From NCBI GenBank assembly GCA_946482585.1, contig CAMLSI010000321.1, positions 1 to 6,373 of the forward strand: a stretch of 6,373 bases of DNA, given 5' to 3'. A model generated the notes under the pieces. It worked only from the letters and a program-made list of their open reading frames with translations. It was not told the DNA's origin and did not search any database. The translations under genes were made by a program, and so were the position numbers. This document shows, in pieces, positions 1 through 5,879 of the stretch. The number at the start of each line of letters is the position of its first letter. The stretch's first letter is position 1. This DNA is from an uncultured Lysobacteraceae bacterium. GTDB taxonomy: Bacteria; Pseudomonadota; Gammaproteobacteria; Xanthomonadales; Rhodanobacteraceae.

Positions 1-117
1 GCGCGACTGGAGCATCATGCGCGCCTGGACCCCTACAACTGGTTCAATTTCTATGATTTCTGGCACAGCGATCGCATTGAGCCTGTTGTTGCCGCTGGCG
101 AGCCGCGCCGCGCCTGA
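1..117 (+). CDS. C-terminal end of a lipid A-type (LpxL/HtrB-like) acyltransferase of the aryl polyene cluster (5' partial)
   Basis: Frame 1 is open from the first base to the TGA at 115-117, giving 38 residues. They include the stretch DPYNWFNFYDFW (bases 28-63), followed by a non-conserved tail ending GEPRRA. From memory of the family, a PYxWFNFFDFW-type ending marks the acyltransferases of aryl polyene clusters, which resemble lipid A biosynthesis acyltransferases and sit just before the LolA-like gene, as here. In those clusters the enzyme is thought to help attach the polyene to its lipid anchor at the inner membrane. The catalytic HxxxxD region lies outside the window, so activity cannot be judged. 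The last 101 bases overlap the next gene in another frame. The assignment rests on a short motif plus gene order. Confidence 0.7.
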   Translation, partial: ARLEHHARLDPYNWFNFYDFWHSDRIEPVVAAGEPRRA

Positions 118-715
118 AACCGCGGCCTGCAGCAAGGACTGTCCGTCGGCGGAAACCGTAACGCGCATCGAGCGGCTCAAGCGTCCGCTGCCGGCAGCGA
201 CCGGCTATACCGAAGTGCGCTTCGTGCAGATGCTCGATGCGCCGCTGATCCTGCGCGGCGACCTGACCTATTCGAGCGCGAATGAACTCGGCAAGCGCGT
301 CGCGTCGCCGTACGAGGAAACCACGACGATCGCGAACGGGCAGGTCGAGATCGCGCGGCCCGGCAAGCCGGCCAAACGCTTCAGCCTCAAGCGCGCGCCG
401 GCGCTCGCGGGTTTTCTCGAGAGCTTCAGTGCGACCCTGGCCGGCGACGCGCAGCGCCTTGCGCGCAGCTACGTGCTCGAGAGCGAGGGCGACGACGCGC
501 ACTGGCAGCTGCGGCTGGTGCCGCGCGACGCGTCGCTGGCCAAGCACGTCAAGCGCGTCGTCATCGACGGCCACGCGGCCGCGCCGCGTTGCTTCGAGAT
601 CGAAGAAACCGGCGGCGACAGCAGCCTGTTGCTCGTCGATACGCTCGCCGACACGCCGCTGCCGGCCGCGCCGCAGCGCGAAGCGCTGCAGCAGCTCTGC
701 CGTCGCGCACCGTGA
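17..715 (+). CDS. LolA-like outer membrane lipoprotein carrier protein (aryl polyene cluster)
   Basis: 232 aa. A hydrophobic stretch at about residues 11-28 ends in SRAAP, as in a Sec signal peptide, so the protein is probably periplasmic. The mature part has LolA-type patterning: a YTEVRFVQ strand near residue 64, a LRGDLTY strand near 79, and a late strand around CFEIEE (192-197). Length fits the family (about 200 aa plus signal). LolA proteins ferry lipid-modified cargo across the periplasm; the cluster version probably handles the acylated aryl polyene together with the exporter that follows (inference). Four cysteines (38, 42, 192, 228) remain after signal removal and could form disulfides. 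The start is uncertain: ATG 17 has GGAG four bases upstream and an Arg in the n-region, ATG 53 has no clear ribosome site, and TTG 77 would spoil the signal peptide. The stop overlaps the next start as GTGA, implying translational coupling. It corresponds to the LolA component of E. coli ape clusters. Confidence 0.85.
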   Translation: MRAWTPTTGSISMISGTAIALSLLLPLASRAAPETAACSKDCPSAETVTRIERLKRPLPAATGYTEVRFVQMLDAPLILRGDLTYSSANELGKRVASPYEETTTIANGQVEIARPGKPAKRFSLKRAPALAGFLESFSATLAGDAQRLARSYVLESEGDDAHWQLRLVPRDASLAKHVKRVVIDGHAAAPRCFEIEETGGDSSLLLVDTLADTPLPAAPQREALQQLCRRAP

Positions 716-3045
716 GCCTGCGCGCACGGATCGCGCTGTTGATCGGCTGGCTCGCGCTGCTCGCGGGCCTGCTTGTCTACATCCTCGGTGCCTTGCAGGT
801 CAGTACCGACCTGCGCAGCTTCATGCCGCCCGCGCGCACGCCCGAGCAGCGCCTGCTGCTCGACGAGATCGGCGAAGGTCCGGGCTCGCGTCTGCTGCTA
901 CTCGCGCTCGAAGGCGACGAGCCGGACACGCTCGCTGACATCAGCAAGGCACTGGTCCCGAAGATCCGCGCCGATGCGCGCTTCGTCCGCATACTGAACG
1001 GCGAAGGCGATATCGGCGCGCTGGCCGAGGAGCTGCTGCCGTACCGCTACCTGCTGTCGACGACGCTCGATGCACAGCGTTTCGACGCGGCGACCCTGCG
1101 CGACGAACTCGAACAGCGCGTACAGGATCTTGGTTCGCCGGCCGCCGCGTGGCTGAAGCCGCTGCTCGCGAGCGATCCCACCCTGGAGACGCTCAAGCTC
1201 GCGCAGGCCTGGGCGCCGCCGGGCGAACCGGAGCGCTATGCCGACGTCTGGTTCACGCGCGACGGCAAGACTGCGCTGCTGCTCGCCGAAACCGTCGCCG
1301 GCGGCTTCGATCCCGCGGCCCAACGCGCGGCGCAGGAGGCACTCGACGGATATTTCCACGATGCGGCAAAACATACGTCGGCACGCCTCGTACTCAGCGG
1401 CCCCGGCGTGTTCACGGTGCGCATCAACGCGACGACCAGCGGCGAGGCGAACCGCATCGGCCTGTTCGATTCGATCGGCTTCATCACCTTGCTGCTGCTC
1501 GCCTACCGTCGCGTCGGCACGGTGCTCGCGGGCGCGCTGCCGCTGGTCAGCGGCGGCCTGGCCGGCATGGCCGCGCTCGCACTGCTGTTCGGCGGTGCGC
1601 ACGGCATCACGCTTGCGTTCGGCTTCACGCTGATCGGCGTCGCGCAGGACTATCCGATCCACCTGTTCAGCCATCTGCGCCGCGAGCGCACGCCGGCCGC
1701 GGTCGCGCACCTGCTCTGGCCGACGCTCGCGACCGGTGTCGCGTCGACCTGCATCGCCTATCTCGCCTTCTTCGCGTCGGGCGTCGACGGCCTCGAACAA
1801 TTAGCCGTGTTCACCATCGTCGGGCTTGCGACCGCAGCGCTGACGACGCGCTTCGGCCTCGTCCATCTGCTCGGCAGCCGGCCGCACGACGCGGCGCAGT
1901 CACCGTGGCTCGCCGCGCTGTGGCGCCGGCTCGCGAACCTGCCGCGACCGCGTTGGCTCGCGCCGCTGCTCGCGATCGCCGCCGTCGCCGCGATGATCGG
2001 AGCACCGGGCGCGTTCTGGGAAAACAACCTCGCGGCGCTGACGCCGGCGCCGGCCGATCTCGTCGCGCAGGACGCGCGGCTGCGCGCGGAACTCGGTGCA
2101 CCCGACGTGCGCTACCTGCTCGTGATCGAAGGCAATGACGCGGATGCGGTGCTCGCCGCCAGCGAAAAGCTCGAGCCCAAGCTCGCGCGACTGCAGCGCG
2201 ACGGCGCGATCGCGGGCTATGAGTTGCCGTCGCGCTATCTGCCGAGCGCGGCGACCCAGCGCGCGCGCCAGGCCAACCTGCCCGACGCGGAAACCCTGCG
2301 CGCCGCACTCGCGAGCGCGCAACAGGGACTGCCGTTCAGGCCCGGCAGCTTCGCCGCATTCCTGCGCGACGTGGACGCCGCGCGCGCACTGCCGCCGCTG
2401 AGCGCGGAACGCTTCTTCGCTTCGCCGCTCGGCCTGCGCCTCAAGGCGCAGCTGCAGGCCCGCGACGGCCACTGGACCGGTCTCGTGAACCTGTCCGGTG
2501 TCGCCGACCGCGACGCGCTCGTGGCGTTCGCCGCCGAACGCGACACGACCGCGCATCTGCTCGATCTCAAGCACGCGTCGGAATCGCTGGTCGCCGCGTA
2601 TCGCACGCGTGTGCTGTATTCGCTCGCGGTCGCGGCCGTGCTGCTGGTCGTCGTCGTCAGCATCGCACTGCGCCGCCGCAGCCGCGTGCTGCGCGTACTG
2701 CTGCCGATGGCGGTGACGACCTTGCTGATCCTCGCCGTGCTGCGCCTCTGCGGCGTGTCGCTGTCGCTGTTTCACCTGATCGCGCTCGTGCTCGCGGCCG
2801 GTCTCGGCCTCGACTACGCGCTGTTCTTCGAGCACGTCGAGGACGACGAGCACGAACAGCGCCGCACCCTGCACGCGATCCTCGTCTGCAGCGCGAGCAC
2901 CTTCCTCGTGTTCCTGCTGCTGGCACTGTCCTCGCTGCCGGTGCTGCGCGCGATCGGCACGACCGTGACGCTCGGCGTCGCGTTCAACTTCGTGCTGGCG
3001 CTGCTGCTCACGCGTCCGCGCCGGGAGATCGTCCATGCTGGATAA
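712..3045 (+). CDS. MMPL/RND-family exporter of the aryl polyene cluster
   Basis: 777 aa from a GTG overlapping the previous stop. The frame opens further upstream (TTG 589), but only GTG 712 places a membrane segment right at the N terminus and couples to lolA. The layout is that of an MMPL/RND transporter with two similar halves: TM1 at about residues 7-28, a large periplasmic domain to about 248, a block of membrane segments at about 251-380, a segment near 415-431, a second periplasmic domain to about 630, and five segments at about 634-768. Each half keeps the family's GxxxDY motif in its fourth segment (GVAQDY 309-314, GLGLDY 697-702), which in MMPL proteins carries the proton-coupling Asp-Tyr, so both halves look functional. 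The basic C terminus is cytoplasmic. Length matches aryl polyene exporters (about 770 aa). Probable role: moving the lipid-linked polyene out of the inner membrane and handing it to the LolA-like carrier. Specific substrate is inferred from neighbours. Confidence 0.9.
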   Translation: MSLRARIALLIGWLALLAGLLVYILGALQVSTDLRSFMPPARTPEQRLLLDEIGEGPGSRLLLLALEGDEPDTLADISKALVPKIRADARFVRILNGEGDIGALAEELLPYRYLLSTTLDAQRFDAATLRDELEQRVQDLGSPAAAWLKPLLASDPTLETLKLAQAWAPPGEPERYADVWFTRDGKTALLLAETVAGGFDPAAQRAAQEALDGYFHDAAKHTSARLVLSGPGVFTVRINATTSGEANRIGLFDSIGFITLLLLAYRRVGTVLAGALPLVSGGLAGMAALALLFGGAHGITLAFGFTLIGVAQDYPIHLFSHLRRERTPAAVAHLLWPTLATGVASTCIAYLAFFASGVDGLEQLAVFTIVGLATAALTTRFGLVHLLGSRPHDAAQSPWLAALWRRLANLPRPRWLAPLLAIAAVAAMIGAPGAFWENNLAALTPAPADLVAQDARLRAELGAPDVRYLLVIEGNDADAVLAASEKLEPKLARLQRDGAIAGYELPSRYLPSAATQRARQANLPDAETLRAALASAQQGLPFRPGSFAAFLRDVDAARALPPLSAERFFASPLGLRLKAQLQARDGHWTGLVNLSGVADRDALVAFAAERDTTAHLLDLKHASESLVAAYRTRVLYSLAVAAVLLVVVVSIALRRRSRVLRVLLPMAVTTLLILAVLRLCGVSLSLFHLIALVLAAGLGLDYALFFEHVEDDEHEQRRTLHAILVCSASTFLVFLLLALSSLPVLRAIGTTVTLGVAFNFVLALLLTRPRREIVHAG

Positions 3046-3475
3046 GTCGCACTGGGCGGCGCTGATTCCCCATCAGGGAACCATGTGCCTGCTCGATACC
3101 GTCGTGCACTGGGACGCTGCGCGCATCCATGCGCGCAGCGCCTCGCATGCGCGCGCGGACAATCCGTTGCGTCGCGGCGATCGCCTGCATGCGCTGAACC
3201 TTTGCGAATACGGCGCGCAGGCGATGGCCGTGCACGGCGGACTGCTCGCCGAGGCCGACGGCGGCCGCGCAGCACCAGGGTTCCTCGTGTCGTTGCGCGA
3301 CGTACGACTCGCGCGCGAGTACGTCGAAGATCTCGCCGGCGAACTCGACGTGCATGGCGAGCGACTGCTCGCCGGGGAACAGAGCTGGCAGTACGCGTTC
3401 CGCATCGAACACGACGGCGCGCTCGTCGCGAGCGGCCGCGCCGCCGTCATGGTGCAACCCGACGCGGCGCCATGA
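3035..3475 (+). CDS. 3-hydroxyacyl-ACP dehydratase, ApeP-type hotdog-fold protein
   Basis: 146 aa, a single hotdog domain without signal peptide, so cytosolic. The N terminus reads LIPHQGTMCLLD (10-21), the PHxxxMxLLD signature of this family, with His13 aligning with the catalytic His of FabZ/FabA. A second motif, LNLCEYGAQAMAVHG (54-68), supplies Glu58 and Gln62 where FabZ-like enzymes carry the catalytic acid and its neighbour. The NPL near residue 43 is also typical. These enzymes dehydrate 3-hydroxyacyl-ACP to the trans-2-enoyl form, and without an enoyl reductase the conjugated double bonds accumulate, as aryl polyene synthesis needs. The start is supported by GGGAG at 3023-3027, seven bases upstream; the gene overlaps the exporter by 11 bases. 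It is ApeP-like rather than housekeeping FabZ by sequence and context. Its stop overlaps the ATG of a mini-ORF (ATGA at 3472). Confidence 0.87.
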   Translation: MLDKSHWAALIPHQGTMCLLDTVVHWDAARIHARSASHARADNPLRRGDRLHALNLCEYGAQAMAVHGGLLAEADGGRAAPGFLVSLRDVRLAREYVEDLAGELDVHGERLLAGEQSWQYAFRIEHDGALVASGRAAVMVQPDAAP

Positions 3476-3522
3476 CGACGACTCCGCAGCGCCGCCGCCG
3501 ATTCCACGGAGACACCGCATGA
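3472..3522 (+). other. 16-codon mini-ORF bridging dehydratase and ketoreductase, possible translational coupler
   Basis: The ATG at 3472 overlaps the dehydratase stop as ATGA, and its own TGA at 3520-3522 overlaps the ketoreductase ATG, again as ATGA. The peptide is MTTTPQRRRRFHGDTA, arginine-rich and unlike any protein I know. Ribosomes ending the dehydratase could re-initiate here and be delivered to the ketoreductase start. It may equally be chance, since the 43-base gap is short and the ketoreductase has its own good ribosome site inside the mini-ORF. Confidence 0.3.
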
Positions 3523-4250
3523 ATTCAACGCAACCGCGCGCGCTCGTCACCGGCGGCAGCGGCGACATCGGCGGCGCGATCTGCGCGGCGCTCGCGCGCC
3601 AGGGCGCGCACGTGATCGTGCACGCGAACAGCGGCCTCGCACGCGCCGACGCCGTGGTCGACACGATCCGCGCCGACGGCGGTTCCGCCGAGTCGATCGC
3701 GTTCGACCTCTGCGATGCGGCGGCGACGCGTACGGCGCTCGACGGACTGCTCGCCACCGGCACGATCTCGATCCTCGTGCACAACGCCGGCATCCACGAC
3801 GACGCACCGATGGCAGGCATGAGCGATGCCCAATGGCGCTCGGTCATCGACGTGTCACTGCATGGTTTCTTTCATGTCGCGCAACCGCTGCTGCTGCCGA
3901 TGGCGCGGCAGCGTCGCGGCCGCATCGTCGCGATCTCATCGGTCGCCGCGGTGCTCGGCAATCGCGGCCAGACCAACTACGCAGCGGCCAAGGCCGGGCT
4001 GCACGGCGCGGTGAAATCGCTCGCACGCGAAATGGCGAGCCGCGGCATCACCGCGAACGTGGTCGCGCCCGGCGTCATCGCCGGAAAGCTCAGCGACGCG
4101 ACGTTCTCGCCGGAGCAGATCCGCCAGATCGTGCCGATGGCGCGCGCAGGCAAGCCCGAGGAAGTCGCCGCGCTCGTGGCCTTTCTCGCGAGCGACCATG
4201 CCGGCTACGTATCCGGCCAGATCATCGGCGTCGACGGCGGCATGAGCTGA
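3519..4250 (+). CDS. fabG: 3-ketoacyl-ACP reductase, FabG2/ApeQ type, of the aryl polyene cluster
   Basis: 243 aa, essentially the length of E. coli FabG (244). It is a classical short-chain dehydrogenase: cofactor loop TGGSGDIG (11-18), HNAG (88-91), and catalytic Ser141, Tyr154 and Lys158 in the SSV and NYAAAKAG blocks. The LAREMASRGITANVVAPG stretch (168-185) and the GYVSGQIIGVDGGMS ending are very FabG-like. It reduces 3-ketoacyl-ACP with NADPH after each chain extension; the dehydratase encoded just before removes the water. The tetrad Asn of FabG (ETNL) aligns with Ser113 (DVSL), and the loop has Asp16 where FabG usually has Gly. The frame is open from 3354, but ATG 3519 is chosen because GGAG at 3508-3511 lies seven bases upstream and the product then matches FabG exactly. 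It is the last recognisable gene of the operon here; the expected partner ketosynthase does not follow. The cluster role is inferred from context. Confidence 0.92.
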   Translation: MNSTQPRALVTGGSGDIGGAICAALARQGAHVIVHANSGLARADAVVDTIRADGGSAESIAFDLCDAAATRTALDGLLATGTISILVHNAGIHDDAPMAGMSDAQWRSVIDVSLHGFFHVAQPLLLPMARQRRGRIVAISSVAAVLGNRGQTNYAAAKAGLHGAVKSLAREMASRGITANVVAPGVIAGKLSDATFSPEQIRQIVPMARAGKPEEVAALVAFLASDHAGYVSGQIIGVDGGMS

Positions 4251-4259
4251 AAACGCCCG

Positions 4260-4314
4260 CCGCCCGCGCCGCCGCGCCGGGCGGATGTTCGATGAGGCGA
4301 TTCTTCGCCGTTTT
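4260..4314 (+). terminator. Probable terminator zone after the aryl polyene operon
   Basis: Two hairpins follow the ketoreductase stop. The first pairs CCGCCCG (4260-4266) with CGGGCGG (4278-4284), with alternative inner GCGC pairing, and has no T tract. The second pairs GGCGA (4296-4300) with TCGCC (4305-4309) around TTCT and is followed by G then TTTT (4311-4314). The second stem is short, so the call is moderate. From here to 4547 I see no gene or clear promoter. Confidence 0.45.
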
Positions 4315-4547
4315 GCGATCCATGCCGGGAGGCGCGCCCCGTTGGCCGCCGCCGTCCGGAGCGGAGTCCGGCGCGACACGCATGAACCGGATCGCTTTTC
4401 CACCCCCTGCCTGAGGCTGCGCCGGCACTGCCGGAACCGCGGACCATGGATGGGGCGGTGTCGGGGTCGATGGGATCGAGTGCAGTACCGAAACAGGAAC
4501 GGCGATCGGCGTGAGCCGACGTCGCGTTTTCAACGAGGGGGAATTTC

Positions 4548-5048
4548 ATGGTGCGGATCCGTTTTGTCGCCTTGATCGCCGCGCTGGCCGCGGGCAGTGT
4601 GCAGGCCGATGTCGTCACCTTGCCGCGCAGCGCGCCCTGGACCGACGCGAGCATGATCGCCACGAACATAAAGACCGAATGCGACCTTCCGAACAAGCTG
4701 CCGGCCTACATCGCCGAGTACGCCGAAGGAAAGCGCATTCCGACGCGCTTCGCCGAAACCGTTTCGCCGAACGACGCCGGCCGCGTGCTCGTCGTCGAGA
4801 TCGACGAAGCCGTATCGCGCGGCAATGCGTTCATCGGCCACCAGAAGTTCACGCGCGCGAAAGGCGCGCTGTACCAGGACGGCCAGGAAATCGGCAACTT
4901 CGTCGCCCAGCGCTATTCGATGGGCGGCGCCTTCGCCGGCTACAAAGGTTCGTGCTCGGTGCTGGGCCGTACCGTCAAAGCGATCGGCAAGGACGTCGCC
5001 GAGTGGATGGCCGCGCCGACCCGGGATGCGCTGCTCGGGGATCAATAG
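4548..5048 (+). CDS. Small secreted protein of unknown function
   Basis: 166 aa, not recognised with certainty. Residues 1-20 form a clean Sec signal peptide (Arg3 and Arg5, hydrophobic core 6-16, VQA before Asp21), so the mature protein of about 146 aa should be periplasmic or exported. There is no lipobox. The mature part has exactly two cysteines (45 and 136), a likely disulfide. It looks compact: a strand-like GRVLVVEID (78-86), a FTRAKGALYQDG stretch (101-112), a glycine-rich SMGGAFAGYKGSC (124-136), then a helix around AIGKDVAEWM (145-154). This pattern weakly recalls DUF4410-like or CsgG-related envelope proteins of proteobacteria, an impression only. The start is firm: GAGGGGG at 4535-4541 lies six bases before the ATG. 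It sits 297 bases after the polyene operon, past a terminator-like zone and just before a strong hairpin, so it is probably a monocistronic unit unrelated to pigment synthesis. I see no identifiable promoter. Confidence 0.75.
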   Translation: MVRIRFVALIAALAAGSVQADVVTLPRSAPWTDASMIATNIKTECDLPNKLPAYIAEYAEGKRIPTRFAETVSPNDAGRVLVVEIDEAVSRGNAFIGHQKFTRAKGALYQDGQEIGNFVAQRYSMGGAFAGYKGSCSVLGRTVKAIGKDVAEWMAAPTRDALLGDQ

Positions 5049-5051
5049 GAA

Positions 5052-5088
5052 GACCGCTCAGCCGGCGCAGCGCGCCGGTTGAGCGGTC
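5052..5088 (+). terminator. Strong 17-bp hairpin after the secreted-protein gene, likely terminator
   Basis: GACCGCTCAGCCGGCGC (5052-5068) pairs along its whole length with 5072-5088 around the loop AGC, with one G-T wobble (5061/5079). It starts three bases after the TAG at 5046-5048. No T run follows on the plus strand (GCAAAGAC), so it is not a textbook intrinsic terminator. It may act as a terminator of the U-poor type, or protect the 3' end of the mRNA. Confidence 0.6.
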
Positions 5089-5180
5089 GCAAAGACTGGC
5101 CGTGCTTGCGATCCCCAGGACGGTCCAGTTGATAGCAAGCAGCGTGACCACCTACCCGAGCGGTGAATTCGTCGACGCAG

Positions 5181-5197
5181 CAGTCTCGATGAGACTG
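5181..5197 (+). other. Small hairpin in the leader upstream of ybiA
   Basis: CAGTCTC (5181-5187) pairs perfectly with GAGACTG (5191-5197) around GAT, 35 bases before the ybiA ATG. A second possible pairing, CTGGC (5195-5199) with GCCAG (5212-5216), shares bases 5195-5197, so the two exclude each other. This could affect translation or be incidental. The rest of 5089-5232 shows no gene and no convincing promoter; TTGATA at 5129 lacks a good -10 partner. Confidence 0.3.
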
Positions 5198-5232
5198 GCC
5201 TGCGGCTTCCCGCCAGCCGATCATTGCGCCGC

Positions 5233-5673
5233 ATGAACACGATCAATTTCTATCGCAGCACGGACGACTACGGCGGGTTCTCGAATTTCTCGCGGCATTC
5301 GATCTGGCTCGACGGCGCGCGCTGGCCGACATCGGAGCACTACTTTCAGGCGCAGAAATTTCACGACGCGACCTATCGCGAGCGTATTCGCCGCGCGCCT
5401 TCACCGATGGAAGCCGCGAACCTCGGCCGCGATCGCAGGCAGAAACTTCGCAACGACTGGGAATCGGTCAAGGTCGAGATCATGCGCAAGGCGCTGCAGG
5501 CGAAATTCACTCAGCACGACGAGCTGAAGGCGCTGCTGCTGTCGACCGGCGATGCGAAGCTCGTCGAACACACGACCAACGACAACTACTGGGGCGACGG
5601 CGGCGACGGTCGCGGCAGGAACATGCTCGGGCAATTGCTGATGCAGGTGCGCAGCGAACTGCGCGACGCGTAG
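5233..5673 (+). CDS. ybiA: YbiA-type N-glycosidase, NADAR family
   Basis: 146 aa, a single NADAR domain covering the whole protein, cytosolic. It matches E. coli YbiA nearly block for block as I remember that sequence: INFYRSTDDYGGFSNF (4-19), WPTSEHYFQAQKF (31-43), SPMEAANLGRDR (57-68), LRNDWESVK (72-80), KLVEHTTNDNYWGDGG (109-124) and LGQLLMQVR (132-140). Family members cleave N-glycosidic bonds; YbiA-type proteins are described as removing reactive phosphoribosyl-amino-pyrimidine intermediates of riboflavin synthesis (damage control), and NADAR proteins have also been linked to removing ADP-ribose from guanine. No riboflavin gene or DarT-like toxin is adjacent, so context does not decide. 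ATG 5233 is preferred because it starts right at the conserved INFY block; an in-frame TTG at 5224 adds three residues. Neither has a clear Shine-Dalgarno sequence. The gene stands alone and converges on the GH92 gene. Substrate is inferred. Confidence 0.92.
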   Translation: MNTINFYRSTDDYGGFSNFSRHSIWLDGARWPTSEHYFQAQKFHDATYRERIRRAPSPMEAANLGRDRRQKLRNDWESVKVEIMRKALQAKFTQHDELKALLLSTGDAKLVEHTTNDNYWGDGGDGRGRNMLGQLLMQVRSELRDA

Positions 5674-5743
5674 TCAGGATTTCGCGGCGCTCGGCACTGC
5701 CGCGCGATTCGCCTTGCGCATCGCCATGCGGTCACCGGTGTAG

Positions 5744-5809
5744 AAAAAGCCGCGGATACGGAAAGACATGGGAGGGTTCAACGGGGGGAGGCCATGTTCC
5801 GTCCGCGGC
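5744..5809 (-). terminator. Bulged long hairpin with U5 tract, probable intrinsic terminator of the GH92 gene
   Basis: The continuous arm 5792-5809 pairs with 5749-5771 in three blocks: GCCGCGGA (5749-5756) with TCCGCGGC, CGGAA (5759-5763) with TTCCG, and CATGG (5767-5771) with CCATG. This gives 18 base pairs with two bulges (TA and AGA) on one side and a loop of about 20 bases. Read on the minus strand, the stem is followed directly by five T's (plus-strand AAAAA at 5744-5748), the arrangement of a Rho-independent terminator for the minus-strand gene ending at 5880. The large loop and bulges lower confidence. Confidence 0.55.
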
Positions 5810-5857
5810 GCATAAGGATCGCTTCTCGCGTGTTGTTGTAGTGACTCCTGCCGCGGT

Positions 5858-5877
5858 CGTCGTGCCGCTGCACGACG
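5858..5877 (-). terminator. 8-bp hairpin just after the GH92 stop
   Basis: CGTCGTGC (5858-5865) pairs perfectly with GCACGACG (5870-5877) around a four-base loop, two bases past the GH92 stop codon on the minus strand. No T tract follows on that strand, so it is more likely an accessory or 3'-end-stabilising structure than the main terminator, which I place further on at 5744-5809. Confidence 0.35.
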
Positions 5878-5879
5878 CC

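Noticed and set aside
35..38. Lipobox (TAAC) making the LolA-like protein a lipoprotein
   Set aside because: No Leu/Val/Ile at position -3, and the Cys lies about nine residues beyond the hydrophobic core; an ordinary signal peptidase I site fits better.
589..711. 41-codon upstream extension of the exporter ORF from TTG 589
   Set aside because: It lies entirely within the LolA-like gene in another frame, is an arginine-rich low-complexity translation, and would push the first membrane segment inward; GTG 712 fits better.
898..1800. Long minus-strand open frame opposite the exporter (300 aa), and others such as 1900-3036
   Set aside because: Arg/Gln/Glu-rich translations typical of antisense frames in GC-rich genes, lying fully inside a strongly supported coding region.
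1801..1803. Rare TTA leucine codon in the exporter gene, as a regulatory codon
   Set aside because: TTA-based control is a Streptomyces phenomenon; in a probable gammaproteobacterium a single rare codon means little.
3354..3518. 55-residue N-terminal extension of the ketoreductase
   Set aside because: It overlaps the dehydratase and shows no short-chain dehydrogenase homology; the Shine-Dalgarno at 3508-3511 and FabG length support ATG 3519.
5089..5232. FMN riboswitch upstream of ybiA, considered because of its riboflavin link
   Set aside because: The region lacks the conserved blocks and multi-helix layout of the RFN element.
5674..5769. Possible 31-aa minus-strand protein starting MSFRIRGFFYTGDR
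   Set aside because: Codon choice looks coding-like, but there is no Shine-Dalgarno sequence, the start lies inside the GH92 hairpin and the TTTTTC codons are its U tract. The terminator explains the sequence better.
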